From Kribbella aluminosa (GTDB lineage: Bacteria > Actinomycetota > Actinomycetes > Propionibacteriales > Kribbellaceae), in assembly GCF_017876295.1 (NCBI RefSeq), contig NZ_JAGINT010000001.1, positions 4,030,001-4,094,000 on the forward strand: DNA of 64,000 nt, in the 5' to 3' direction. The position numbers and the translations under genes are program-made. The notes under the pieces are model-generated. The model did not search any database. It was not told the origin of the DNA and saw nothing but the letters and a program-made list of their open reading frames with translations. Below are positions 30,952-38,328 of the stretch, piece by piece; position 1 is the first letter of the stretch, and the number at the start of each line of letters is the position of its first letter.

Positions 30952-31413
30952 ATGAAGATCCCACGCGGCGCCGCCGTCGTCCTGCGGTCCGGAAAGATCC
31001 TGGTCATCAAGCGCTACCTCCAGCAGGAGTCGGCCGCGGACTGCGCGATGTGTGAGTACACCGACACACCAGGACCGGAGTGCAGCGGCCATCGGTACGC
31101 CGTACTGCCCGGCGGACATGTCGAGCCGGGCGAGTCGGCCGCCGCCGCGGCGCTGCGGGAGCTGACCGAGGAAACGACCCTCACCGGTGCCATCGACCAC
31201 CTCCTGTGGACCGGCACCCACAACGGACGCCCGGCGTACTACTTCCAGATCAAGGACGTCGCCGGCGTACCCGAACTCTCCGGCGACGAAGCAGCCGTCC
31301 ACTCCGGGTACGGCCCTTGTTCGTCAACCGGACCAGCCTGCGCGCGGCGCTGGTGCGACTGGTCACGGTACCTTCGCCGCCCGTGCTGCGGCGGGGGTTG
31401 CCCAGCCGCGTAG
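30952..31413 (+). CDS. NUDIX hydrolase, C-terminus probably frameshifted
   Basis: 153 aa from ATG 30952. The NUDIX box is GGHVEPGESAAAAALRELTE with ETTL following, matching the family. PRGAAVVLRSGKILVIKRYL is the N-terminal strand. The last 40 residues (CARRWCDWSRYLRRPCCGGG) are not protein-like. One base off, the continuation PLFVNRTSLRAALVRLV resembles the normal C-terminal helix, so an indel near 31313-31318 is likely. The annotated stop overlaps the converging TetR gene by about 50 bp, which also supports a disturbed 3' end. Substrate unknown; catalytic residues are unaffected. Confidence 0.75.
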   Translation: MKIPRGAAVVLRSGKILVIKRYLQQESAADCAMCEYTDTPGPECSGHRYAVLPGGHVEPGESAAAAALRELTEETTLTGAIDHLLWTGTHNGRPAYYFQIKDVAGVPELSGDEAAVHSGYGPCSSTGPACARRWCDWSRYLRRPCCGGGCPAA

Positions 31414-31968
31414 TACGGCATCAATCGTTGCCCTGAACGCGGTCTCGGCTGCAGTGCCGTCGAGGCCGCCGGCGAGTTCGAGGGTGACGAGCCCGTGCAG
31501 GGCGACCCACAACGAGACGGCGATCAGTGTGGTGTCGCCCGCGAGGATATGGTCCGCCACGGCGCGGTCGATCGCCGTGACAAGCGGCCGCACCGGGTCG
31601 CGGTCGCCGACCCGGGTCGACGGGACGAAGGACTGTGCGCCGCCGAACAACACCGTGTACAGGTGGCGGTGTTCGCGTCCCCACTGGCGGTACGCCGCGG
31701 CCAGCGCGCACAGATCCTCCAAGGCGGTCTCCGAGCTGGGAACAGCCGTCAGGTCCTGGAACAGGCCGGCGACCGCCTGGTCGCGCACCTCGCGGATCAG
31801 TCCGTCCTTGCCCTGGAACAACGTGTACACCGCCGCCGTCGACGTTCCGGCGGCGGCGGCCAGCGCGCGGACTGTGACCGACTCCTGGGGACGGGTGGCG
31901 AACATCTCGGTCGCGCACGCGACGAGCCGTTCTCTGACGGCGACGTCGTTCGTTCTCGGCCTTCCCAT
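31363..31968 (-). CDS. TetR-family repressor
   Basis: 201 aa from ATG 31968. The N-terminal HTH is RERLVACATEMFATRPQESV, TVRALAAAAGTSTAAVYTLF, QGKDGLIREVRD. The C-terminal ligand-binding domain matches the TetR_C_13/WHG type (YRQWGREHRHLYTVLFGGAQ, ALHGLVTLELAGGLDG). It is divergent from the alpha/beta hydrolase at 32036 with 67 bp between starts. A near-perfect palindrome lies in the gap and is the likely operator, so it probably represses itself and the hydrolase. Confidence 0.93.
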   Translation of the reverse strand: MGRPRTNDVAVRERLVACATEMFATRPQESVTVRALAAAAGTSTAAVYTLFQGKDGLIREVRDQAVAGLFQDLTAVPSSETALEDLCALAAAYRQWGREHRHLYTVLFGGAQSFVPSTRVGDRDPVRPLVTAIDRAVADHILAGDTTLIAVSLWVALHGLVTLELAGGLDGTAAETAFRATIDAVLRGWATPAAARAAKVP

Positions 31969-31991
31969 GGGGAGCAGTTTAGCCGAGCTGA

Positions 31992-32015
31992 TAACATTGT
32001 TTCAAAACACTGTTA
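31992..32015. promoter_or_regulatory. TetR-type palindromic operator
   Basis: The 24-bp element has arms TAACATTGTTT and AAACACTGTTA around a 2-base centre, matching at 10 of 11 pairs. It lies midway between the divergent TetR and hydrolase starts, in AT-rich sequence that stands out from the surroundings. Confidence 0.8.
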
Positions 32016-32035
32016 CAAAACGCTGGAGGACCAAC

Positions 32036-33370
32036 ATGCCACCGTCCGTCGTACGTCCCTTGCGCCTTGCCGGCCGCCTGCTGACGGCCACCGCCGTGGT
32101 GGTGGGACTCGTCGCCGTCTTCCTCGCGTTGATCGTCGCCACCAACGGCGCGGGATCGGGGTTCGCCGCATGGTCCGCGACTGTCGGGGTCGCGGCTGTC
32201 GCGGCGCTCTGGCGGGGCCGCCGCCGCGCCTGGCGGGGACGGCTGGTGCCGTTCCTGCCGGTGCTCGTCGCAGCGGCCCTGACGCTGTCGGTGTGCGTCC
32301 CGACCGTTCCGACGACGCGCCGCTACCCGCCCGCCCTGGCGTTTGTGACCACCGAGCACTGGAGCCTGTCCACCGGCAGCCGAGTCGCCGTCTACCACTA
32401 CCCGCCCACAGGCAAGGGCCCCCGGCATCGCGTTCCGCTCGTCTACCTCGCCGGCGGGCCGGTGCGCAGCATCTCGGTGCTCGACCACCGCTTCCTGCAG
32501 CGGCTCGCGGGGCAGGGCTACGACGTGTACGCCTACGAGCAGGCGGGCGGTGGACGCAGCGACCTGCTGCCCATGGACCAGTACTCGATCACCCGGTCCG
32601 TCCAGGACCTCGGCGCCTTCGTCGGCAAGCTGGCCAAGGGCCGCGCCGACGTACTGGGATTCTCCGCGGGCGGGGTCGTGCTGACCCGCGCGCTGGCCGA
32701 CCCGGCCACCGCCGCCCACCTGCGCCGGGCGGTCATCGCCGAGCCAGGCCCGATGGACGGCCCCACCGCCCGGATCGCGAAGCAGACGGGCCGACCGTCG
32801 GCCCGCGGCATCGCACCGGCCATGACCGGACCGCGCTCCACACACGTCCCGCGGTACGCGGTCGCGTTCGGACTCATGCGGCTCGGACTGCTCAGCCTCG
32901 ACACTGGCCTGGTAGGACAGGCGGAGGGCGTCAATGCCTTCACCGCCGCCGATCTCGGCAGCGACACCGCGTCCAGCTACTGCGCGCGGGACGCGCACCG
33001 CATTCCGGTCGAGGACACAGCGCACAACTTCTCCTTCAGCGCCGCCGCCAGTCTCCGCATCCAGCAAACGATCAAAGACTCCCCCTCCATCGCCCCTCAG
33101 CTGAGGCTCTCCCGGACACCCGCGATGCTGATGATCGCCGAGTGCTCCTCCCAGGTCCGGCAGTGGCAGACAACCATCCTCGCGAACGACCCCGCGATCC
33201 AGCGCACCCAGTACATGGCCGGCGTCGGCCACCGCATGTGGAACGGCCTGGGTGACAACGACCAACGAGCAGCAGCCGTCATCACCGCATTCCTCCAGGA
33301 CAAGCCCGCACCGCTGCCGGACTACCCGACCCAAGCCGACGTCCCGGCCTTCCTCCGTGACCACAAGTAA
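32036..33370 (+). CDS. membrane-anchored alpha/beta hydrolase
   Basis: 444 aa from ATG 32036, with TGGAGGA eight bases upstream. Three hydrophobic helices occupy residues 10-95 (GRLLTATAVVVGLVAVFLAL, FAAWSATVGVAAVAALW, LVPFLPVLVAAALTLSVCVP). An extracytoplasmic alpha/beta hydrolase domain follows: VPLVYLAGGPVRSISVLDHR carries the oxyanion strand, YDVYAYEQAGGGRSDLL is typical of proline-iminopeptidase-like enzymes, and the nucleophile elbow is VLGFSAGGVVLTRAL (G-F-S-A-G). A late His is in MAGVGHRMWNGLGD. Likely hydrolyses an extracellular small molecule or peptide. Controlled by the adjacent TetR. Confidence 0.88.
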   Translation: MPPSVVRPLRLAGRLLTATAVVVGLVAVFLALIVATNGAGSGFAAWSATVGVAAVAALWRGRRRAWRGRLVPFLPVLVAAALTLSVCVPTVPTTRRYPPALAFVTTEHWSLSTGSRVAVYHYPPTGKGPRHRVPLVYLAGGPVRSISVLDHRFLQRLAGQGYDVYAYEQAGGGRSDLLPMDQYSITRSVQDLGAFVGKLAKGRADVLGFSAGGVVLTRALADPATAAHLRRAVIAEPGPMDGPTARIAKQTGRPSARGIAPAMTGPRSTHVPRYAVAFGLMRLGLLSLDTGLVGQAEGVNAFTAADLGSDTASSYCARDAHRIPVEDTAHNFSFSAAASLRIQQTIKDSPSIAPQLRLSRTPAMLMIAECSSQVRQWQTTILANDPAIQRTQYMAGVGHRMWNGLGDNDQRAAAVITAFLQDKPAPLPDYPTQADVPAFLRDHK

Positions 33371-33381
33371 GTGGGCAGCCC

Positions 33382-33519
33382 CTGATCCGGGAGTCCACGC
33401 TCGAAGGGCTCGACACCGCCACCCGCAAGGGCAAGCACGGCGGGTCGCGCACGATCGTCGCGGACGGGAACCAGAGGTCCAGCAGCGCCTGCTGCCGATC
33501 GGAGAGTCGCACAGATTAA
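33382..33519 (+). pseudogene. serine recombinase remnant
   Basis: Immediately after the hydrolase stop, a frame encodes LIRESTLEGLDTATRKGKHG then GSRTIVADGNQ, which is the conserved hinge between the catalytic and HTH domains of small serine recombinases (xxRExTxxGLxxARxxGxxGGR). Nothing of the catalytic domain precedes it and the frame ends at TAA about 33519. It is a short leftover of a resolvase or invertase gene. Confidence 0.5.
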
Positions 33520-33541
33520 TGCAGAAAAGCGACGGAGAAGT

Positions 33542-34513
33542 ATGGACGAATTTCCCCGGAGGATTTACCCTGGCCGAATGCAGAATTCACAGGGAAATGC
33601 CTCACCATCAATAAACGTATCATCGGGAATTGCGGAAAGCAAGTCCGGGGAATTCTGGCAGCTCGGGGCGGATCGGGTCCGCCGCATCGGCTTCGGCGCG
33701 AAGCGGCTCGCGGGGTCCGGCCTGCCTGACGGGGCGGATGTGCGGGAGCGGGCGATCGCGCTGCTGCGGCGGGTCGTCGAGCTGGGCGTGAACCATCTCG
33801 ACACTGCCGCGTTCTATCCCAGTCACGGGCGGGCCGGCGAGACCGAGTTCGAGAGCCTGGACTGGGCGAACGACGTGATCCGGCAGGCGCTCGCGCCGTA
33901 CCCGGACAACCTGGTGATCGCGACCAAGGTCGGCCCGACGAAGAACGGGCTGGCGCGGCCGGACGAACTGCGTGGGCTTGTCGAGGCCGATCTGCGGGCG
34001 CTCAGTGTCGACACGCTCGACCTCGTGTATCTGCGGCAGCTGCGGCTGGAATCGATCGCCGAGCATTTCGGGGCACTCGCCGAACTCCAGGCGAAAGGAA
34101 TGATCCGGCAGCTCGGAATCTCGAACGTCCGGGTGTCACATTTGCACGAGGCACGCGAGATCGCGCCGGTGGTCGCGGTGCAGAATCGGTACAGCGTCGG
34201 GTTCGGGCGGGTGAACGACGAAATTCTGCAGCTGTGCGGTGAGCTCGGGATCGCCTTCGTGCCGTTCTTCGCGGTCACCGCGGAATCACGCGAGGCGGGT
34301 GGTGTGCCGGAGTCCGATCCGGTCCAGGAGATCGCCGCGCGGCACGGGGCGACCGCGGCGCAGGTCCGGCTGGCGTGGACGCTCAGCCGCGGTCCGCACG
34401 TCCTGGCGATCCCGGGCACGTCCAGCGAGCGTCATCTCGAGGAGAACCTTCGGGCCGGGGACCTCGTCCTGTCCCCCGACGAGCTGACCGCGCTGGACTC
34501 GGTGATCGACTGA
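33542..34513 (+). CDS. aldo/keto reductase
   Basis: 323 aa from ATG 33542 (GGAG just upstream; ATG 33578 is an alternative). The AKR barrel begins at VRRIGFGAKRLAG, has the catalytic Asp and Tyr in VNHLDTAAFYPSHGRAG and the Lys in NLVIATKVGPTKNG. The fourth catalytic position, usually His in QLHxxD, is replaced in LDLVYLRQLRLES; this substitution is frequent in one actinobacterial AKR branch. VLAIPGTSSERHLEENL is the NADPH-binding C-terminal loop. Substrate unknown. A second AKR with the classical QLH is at 54324-55268. Confidence 0.86.
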   Translation: MDEFPRRIYPGRMQNSQGNASPSINVSSGIAESKSGEFWQLGADRVRRIGFGAKRLAGSGLPDGADVRERAIALLRRVVELGVNHLDTAAFYPSHGRAGETEFESLDWANDVIRQALAPYPDNLVIATKVGPTKNGLARPDELRGLVEADLRALSVDTLDLVYLRQLRLESIAEHFGALAELQAKGMIRQLGISNVRVSHLHEAREIAPVVAVQNRYSVGFGRVNDEILQLCGELGIAFVPFFAVTAESREAGGVPESDPVQEIAARHGATAAQVRLAWTLSRGPHVLAIPGTSSERHLEENLRAGDLVLSPDELTALDSVID

Positions 34514-34567
34514 GGTGGGTGGGTGCTCAGAGGAAGTGTTATCCCCCGGAGCACCTACCATCGTCGG

Positions 34568-35272
34568 ATGCTCAGGACGGTGCTGTTCGACCTTGACGGG
34601 ACGCTCGTCGATCACGAGTCAGCTGCAGCTGCGGCGGTCGTCGTGTGGGCGGCGGAGTACGGCGTGGTCGGTCCGGAGGTTGCCGCGGAGTGGGCTGCGG
34701 TGTCGGACAAGCACTACCGGCGTTACCAGCGGCGGGAGCTGACGTTTCCCGAGCAGCGGCGATTGCGCGTGCGCGAGTTCCTCGGGGTGGAGGCGAGCGA
34801 GGCCGAGGCGGACGAGATGTTCGAGAGCTATGCACGGCGGTACGAGGCGGGCTGGGCCGTGTACGACGATGCGGTGCCGGCGTTGCGGGCTGTCCGTGCG
34901 GCCGGGCTCGGGGCGGTGGTGCTGACGAACGGCAACACCGCCCACCAGACGTTCAAGCTCGACCGGATGGGGCTGACCGCGGAGATCGACGAGCTGATCA
35001 CCGGCGACGACCTGCCCGCGACCAAGCCCGACCCGAGGGCCTTCGCGTACGCACTCGAACGTGTCGGCGCGGACCCTGACGAGGTGATCATGGTCGGCGA
35101 CTCGCTCGAGAACGACGTACGCGGGGCGCAGGCAGCCGGGATCCACGCCGTGCTGATCGACCGGAACGACGTACACACGCAGACCGACGTACGCCGTATC
35201 CGGTCGTTGACCGAGGTCCTGGACGTGGTCAGCCCGCCAGGCGTCGACGGCGGGCGCGCTGCCGGCAGGTAG
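34568..35272 (+). CDS. HAD-superfamily hydrolase
   Basis: 234 aa from ATG 34568. All four HAD motifs are present: motif I TVLFDLDGTLVDHES (nucleophile Asp), motif II VVLTNGN, motif III Lys in ATKPDPRAFAYALE and motif IV VIMVGDSLENDVRGA. The cap is helical (C1), inserted between motifs I and II, as in YjjG/phosphoglycolate phosphatase-like enzymes. It is probably a small-molecule phosphatase. Its 3' end overlaps the converging TetR gene by 44 bp. Confidence 0.91.
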   Translation: MLRTVLFDLDGTLVDHESAAAAAVVVWAAEYGVVGPEVAAEWAAVSDKHYRRYQRRELTFPEQRRLRVREFLGVEASEAEADEMFESYARRYEAGWAVYDDAVPALRAVRAAGLGAVVLTNGNTAHQTFKLDRMGLTAEIDELITGDDLPATKPDPRAFAYALERVGADPDEVIMVGDSLENDVRGAQAAGIHAVLIDRNDVHTQTDVRRIRSLTEVLDVVSPPGVDGGRAAGR

Positions 35273-35972
35273 CCCCGCAGTACTGTGCCGGGCGACCCGT
35301 GGGCCGGGGCGGGAGCGTGGCGCCGCAGTCCGCACACAACCCGACGGGTTCCCGGCGAAAGCCGAGATCGTCACGAAAGGCCTGCCGTTCCGTGACGCCG
35401 ACTGAAGGTCGCAGACTGTCCAGGACCAGTTGGACGAGTCGGAGACCGGCCGATCGATCGCTGTGGGCAGCGAGCATCGACGCACAGCCGACGGCGAGGG
35501 AAACCACGTCGTCAGGGCGGAGGTCGGAGCGGACACCCCCGGCCCGCTGCCCCGCGTGCAACAGTGCGGTCAAGACCTGCCGGAACCGTTGCACGGACGC
35601 CGTGAGCATCGGATGCGGCCAGCCCGCGTCGGCGGCCACGACGTCGCAAATGTGCCCGCGCTTGTGGGACTTCTCGACGACGTCCAGCAGAAACCCGAAG
35701 AACGCCTGCGTGGGCGCGAATTGCGCCATCCGCCGCTCACCCGAGGAGATCAGCTCATCCAGGTGCTGCACGAACACCGCCTCGAGCAGCGCCTGCTTGG
35801 TCGGAAAGTGCCGATAGACCGTGCCGGCGCCGACACCGGCCCGGCGGGCGATCTCTCCGAGCGGGACATCGAGTCCCTGCTCGGAGAGGGCCGCGCCGGC
35901 GGCGGTCAGCATCTTGGCCCGGTTGCGGCGGGCATCAGCCCTGTCACCGCCACCGATCGCTGCTGTCGTCAT
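35229..35972 (-). CDS. TetR-family regulator with C-terminal zinc-knuckle-like tail
   Basis: 247 aa from ATG 35972. The TetR HTH is clear (RNRAKMLTAAGAALSEQGLD, PLGEIARRAGVGAGTVYRHF, PTKQALLEAVFVQHLDEL), followed by a TetR_C_6-type ligand domain. Unusually, the last 35 residues contain four cysteines in a CxxC...CxxxC arrangement (GLCADCGATLPPRPTGRPAQ, then YCGATCRQRARRRR), as in small DNA-binding FCS-like knuckles. This tail is encoded partly within the overlap with the HAD gene. It is divergent from the NmrA-type reductase at 36075, the probable target. Confidence 0.87.
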   Translation of the reverse strand: MTTAAIGGGDRADARRNRAKMLTAAGAALSEQGLDVPLGEIARRAGVGAGTVYRHFPTKQALLEAVFVQHLDELISSGERRMAQFAPTQAFFGFLLDVVEKSHKRGHICDVVAADAGWPHPMLTASVQRFRQVLTALLHAGQRAGGVRSDLRPDDVVSLAVGCASMLAAHSDRSAGLRLVQLVLDSLRPSVGVTERQAFRDDLGFRREPVGLCADCGATLPPRPTGRPAQYCGATCRQRARRRRLAG

Positions 35973-35998
35973 GTCACGAAATCCCTTGTGCGCCCGAC

Positions 35999-36011
35999 TC
36001 AACCGGGTTGA
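35999..36011. promoter_or_regulatory. small dyad between TetR and the NmrA-type gene
   Basis: TCAACCGGGTTGA forms a 5-bp inverted repeat around a 3-base centre, located 27 bp from the TetR start and 64 bp before the reductase. Size and place suit a TetR half-operator, but it is short. Confidence 0.4.
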
Positions 36012-36074
36012 AGTATTCCAGATATCCCCGGGTCAATCATCTTCCGACCAGTCCCCGGGAGAGGAGAGCGCGAC

Positions 36075-37010
36075 ATGGCCACCGAACCCACCATTAACCA
36101 GGCGCCTGACGCCGCAGCAGGCAGGACCGTCGCTGTCACCGGCGCGACCGGCAGGCAGGGCGGCGCGACGGCGCACCGGCTGCTGGCCGGCGGGTGGCGG
36201 GTCCGGGCACTGATTCGGGACAAGACCTCACCCGCCGCCGCAGCGCTCACGGACGCCGGTGCCGAGCTTGCCTTCGCCGACTTCGACGATCCGGCAAGCC
36301 TGGCACCGGCGCTGGAGGGAACCACCGATCTGTTCGCGGTACCGCCGGCTGCGTACGGGCCGGCCGGCAGCAACCACGAACTGGAGTTCACCCGCGGCCG
36401 GGCCCTGGCTGACGCGGCAGCAGCCGCTGGAGTCCGCCACGTGGTGTTCACCGGCGTCGCCTCGACTTCCGGCGACGCGTTCGCCGCCCCAGGAAAGCGG
36501 CGTACCGAGGAATATCTCCGCGAACAGCTCCCGATCGTCACGGTGCTGCGCCCGGTACGGTTCATGACGAACTACCTCGGGGCACCCGGCATCGGCCTCG
36601 ACGGCATCGTCGACGGCGTTCACCGGCACCTGTTCCCGCCGGACGAGCCGTTCCAGATCATCGCGCTCGAAGATATCGCGGAGTTTGCCGCGCTGGCGTT
36701 CGAGCAGCCGGAACGGTTCGCCGGCCGGACGCTGGAGCTGGCAGGAGACGATCTGACCCCGGTCGAGGCCGTCGCCGTGATCGGCGCCGCGATCGGAGTC
36801 GAACTGCGGTACGAGCAGCTCACCCATGACGAGGCCGCCGCGCTGAACCCGGAGATCGCGGCGCTCCGGCAACGGTGGATCGATGGCCAACGGTGGCATG
36901 CGGACATCGAGGCGCTGCGAGTCATCCACCCCGGGCTGCGCACCCTGACCGACTGGCTCGCCGAGTCCGGAGCCGCCGCGCTCCGTGCGAGCCTGCTCGG
37001 CACGGATTAG
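36075..37010 (+). CDS. NmrA-family NAD(P)-binding protein
   Basis: 311 aa from ATG 36075, with GGAGAGGAGAG upstream. The Rossmann motif is TVAVTGATGRQGGATAHRLL (GxxGxxG), then VRALIRDKTSPAAAAL and VVFTGVASTSG. It lacks the YxxxK pair of classical short-chain dehydrogenases, as expected for atypical NmrA/HSCARG-like proteins, which either reduce quinone-type compounds or sense NADP. Regulated presumably by the divergent TetR. A 17-bp tandem repeat tract follows its stop. Confidence 0.87.
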   Translation: MATEPTINQAPDAAAGRTVAVTGATGRQGGATAHRLLAGGWRVRALIRDKTSPAAAALTDAGAELAFADFDDPASLAPALEGTTDLFAVPPAAYGPAGSNHELEFTRGRALADAAAAAGVRHVVFTGVASTSGDAFAAPGKRRTEEYLREQLPIVTVLRPVRFMTNYLGAPGIGLDGIVDGVHRHLFPPDEPFQIIALEDIAEFAALAFEQPERFAGRTLELAGDDLTPVEAVAVIGAAIGVELRYEQLTHDEAAALNPEIAALRQRWIDGQRWHADIEALRVIHPGLRTLTDWLAESGAAALRASLLGTD

Positions 37011-37046
37011 CCGGCTCCAGATGTTGCCCTGGCTCGGCGCGCCGCT

Positions 37047-37131
37047 CGTCCGTCCGACCTGCTCAGGCAGCCGACCTGCTCGTCCGTCCGACCTGCTTGT
37101 CCGTCCGACCTGCTCGGGCAGCCGATCGCCC
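37047..37131. repeat. 17-bp tandem repeat, five units
   Basis: Units of 17 bp at 37047, 37064, 37081, 37098 and 37115. The first, third and fourth are nearly identical (CGTCCGTCCGACCTGCT, one change), and the second and fifth share a variant left half with GGCAGCCGA. The tract is intergenic between convergent genes and contains no clear terminator stem. Confidence 0.85.
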
Positions 37132-37157
37132 GGGTGATGCTCAGGTGCCGGACGGGG

Positions 37158-37706
37158 TCAGAAGGTCACCTCGTCGGTCTTCTTGACCGCTGCGGTGCGG
37201 CCCGGGGCGCGGTGGTTGGCCCAGTAGAGGTTGGTGTGGGCGACCACCTTGTCGGGGGTTGGTGCGCCCCACTCGGAGAGGTCCTCGGTCGTGTGGGCGT
37301 CGCCGATCAAGGTCACGTCGTACCCCCGGACCATCGCGCCGTGGATCGTCGAGCGGATGCATTCGTCGGTCTGGGCGCCGGCGACCACCAGGTGGCCGAT
37401 GCCGGCGCGGCCGAGCACCTGCTCCAGGTCGGTTGCCTCGAACGAGTCGGCGTAAGTCTTGTGCACAAGCGTCTCCGAGCCGTCACGGGACAGCTCGGGG
37501 ACCAGCTGCCACTCGTCGCTGTCCTTCGGGAGGTTCTCACCGGAGTGCTGGACCCAGACCACCGGGACTCCCCCGGCGCGCGCCTTGCCGACCAGGGTGC
37601 CGATGTTGGCGACCACCTGGTCCCGCTCGTACGCCTCTCCGACGACACCGGTCTGTACGTCGACCACCAAGAGGGCCGTGTTCGGCCGATCAGACAGCGT
37701 GGACAT
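37158..37706 (-). CDS. isochorismatase-family cysteine hydrolase
   Basis: 182 aa from ATG 37706. The catalytic triad of the family is visible: Asp in TALLVVDVQTGVVGEAYERD, Lys in ETLVHKTYADSFEATDLEQV, and Cys in LVVAGAQTDECIRSTIHGAM preceded by the usual bulge. Such enzymes include nicotinamidases and N-carbamoyl hydrolases; the substrate here is unknown. No non-ribosomal or siderophore genes are near, so a true isochorismatase role is unlikely. It is convergent with the NmrA-type gene across the tandem repeats. Confidence 0.88.
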   Translation of the reverse strand: MSTLSDRPNTALLVVDVQTGVVGEAYERDQVVANIGTLVGKARAGGVPVVWVQHSGENLPKDSDEWQLVPELSRDGSETLVHKTYADSFEATDLEQVLGRAGIGHLVVAGAQTDECIRSTIHGAMVRGYDVTLIGDAHTTEDLSEWGAPTPDKVVAHTNLYWANHRAPGRTAAVKKTDEVTF

Positions 37707-37768
37707 GCGCCGTTCCTTCCGTTCGAGTTGTACGACGGAACGCTAGCCGCGCCCGCCGACAGTTCTCG

Positions 37769-38059
37769 TCAGGTCCGCAACCTCAGCCGCACCGTCGGTA
37801 CGTCGCCGTCGTCCAGATCCTCGGCCCGCCGGACCGAGGCCTTCAGCGGCAGGATGTACTGCCCGTCCTTCGGAAACATCGACGTCGCCCACACGCTTCC
37901 CCCGATCTCGGCCGTCACCGGGATCATCCCCCACCCGTAGGAAACCTGCCCCGCCTCCGCCTCGAAGTACGCGCACTCCTCCTCCGGCACCGTCACGAAG
38001 TACCAAGGCGCCGGTCCACGCCAGTACCAGACTTCTCCCGCAAACTCGATCTCGCTCAC
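37769..38059 (-). CDS. DUF1905-family small protein
   Basis: 96 aa from GTG 38059 (GGGTGG upstream; it overlaps the stop of the upstream gene by four bases). The sequence EIEFAGEVWYWRGPAPWYFV, SYGWGMIPVTAEIGGSVWAT and DGQYILPLKASVRRAEDLDD matches the DUF1905 beta-barrel domain. Function is unknown; relatives occur with YdeI/OmpD-associated proteins. The frame is open upstream to 38173, but that part belongs to the overlapping hydrolase remnant. Confidence 0.82.
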   Translation of the reverse strand: MSEIEFAGEVWYWRGPAPWYFVTVPEEECAYFEAEAGQVSYGWGMIPVTAEIGGSVWATSMFPKDGQYILPLKASVRRAEDLDDGDVPTVRLRLRT

Positions 38060-38328
38060 AACCACCCGTCCAGGGATCTCACGAAGTCGTCCATCCGCCC
38101 GTACCACACAGAATGCCCTGCCCTTGGGATCGCCCGAACACAGAATCCCAGCTCTTCCCGCACCCCGCTCCACGCCGGGTGGCGCCGAGGCGTGCCTGGC
38201 AGGTTGGTGACGACTGCGCGGTAGCCGTGCGCTGCTGGTGCCGGGCCGAGTTGGTGGTACTGCGTTGCCGCGCCGAGCATGCCGTGGAGCAGCGGCGCGA
38301 AGCGATCGCCGGATCCCCAGGCGAGCAT
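38056..38328 (-). pseudogene. alpha/beta hydrolase with the middle deleted
   Basis: 90 codons from ATG 38328. The first half, LLHGMLGAATQYHQLGPAPA and AHGYRAVVTNLPGTP, is the oxyanion-hole strand and following loop of an alpha/beta hydrolase. The second, CVRAIPRAGHSVWYGRMDDF and VRSLDGWL, is its C-terminal His region. The nucleophile elbow and cap (about 170 residues) are missing. The ATG overlaps the WYL regulator stop by ATGA, so the operon layout survived while the enzyme was lost. Confidence 0.65.
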
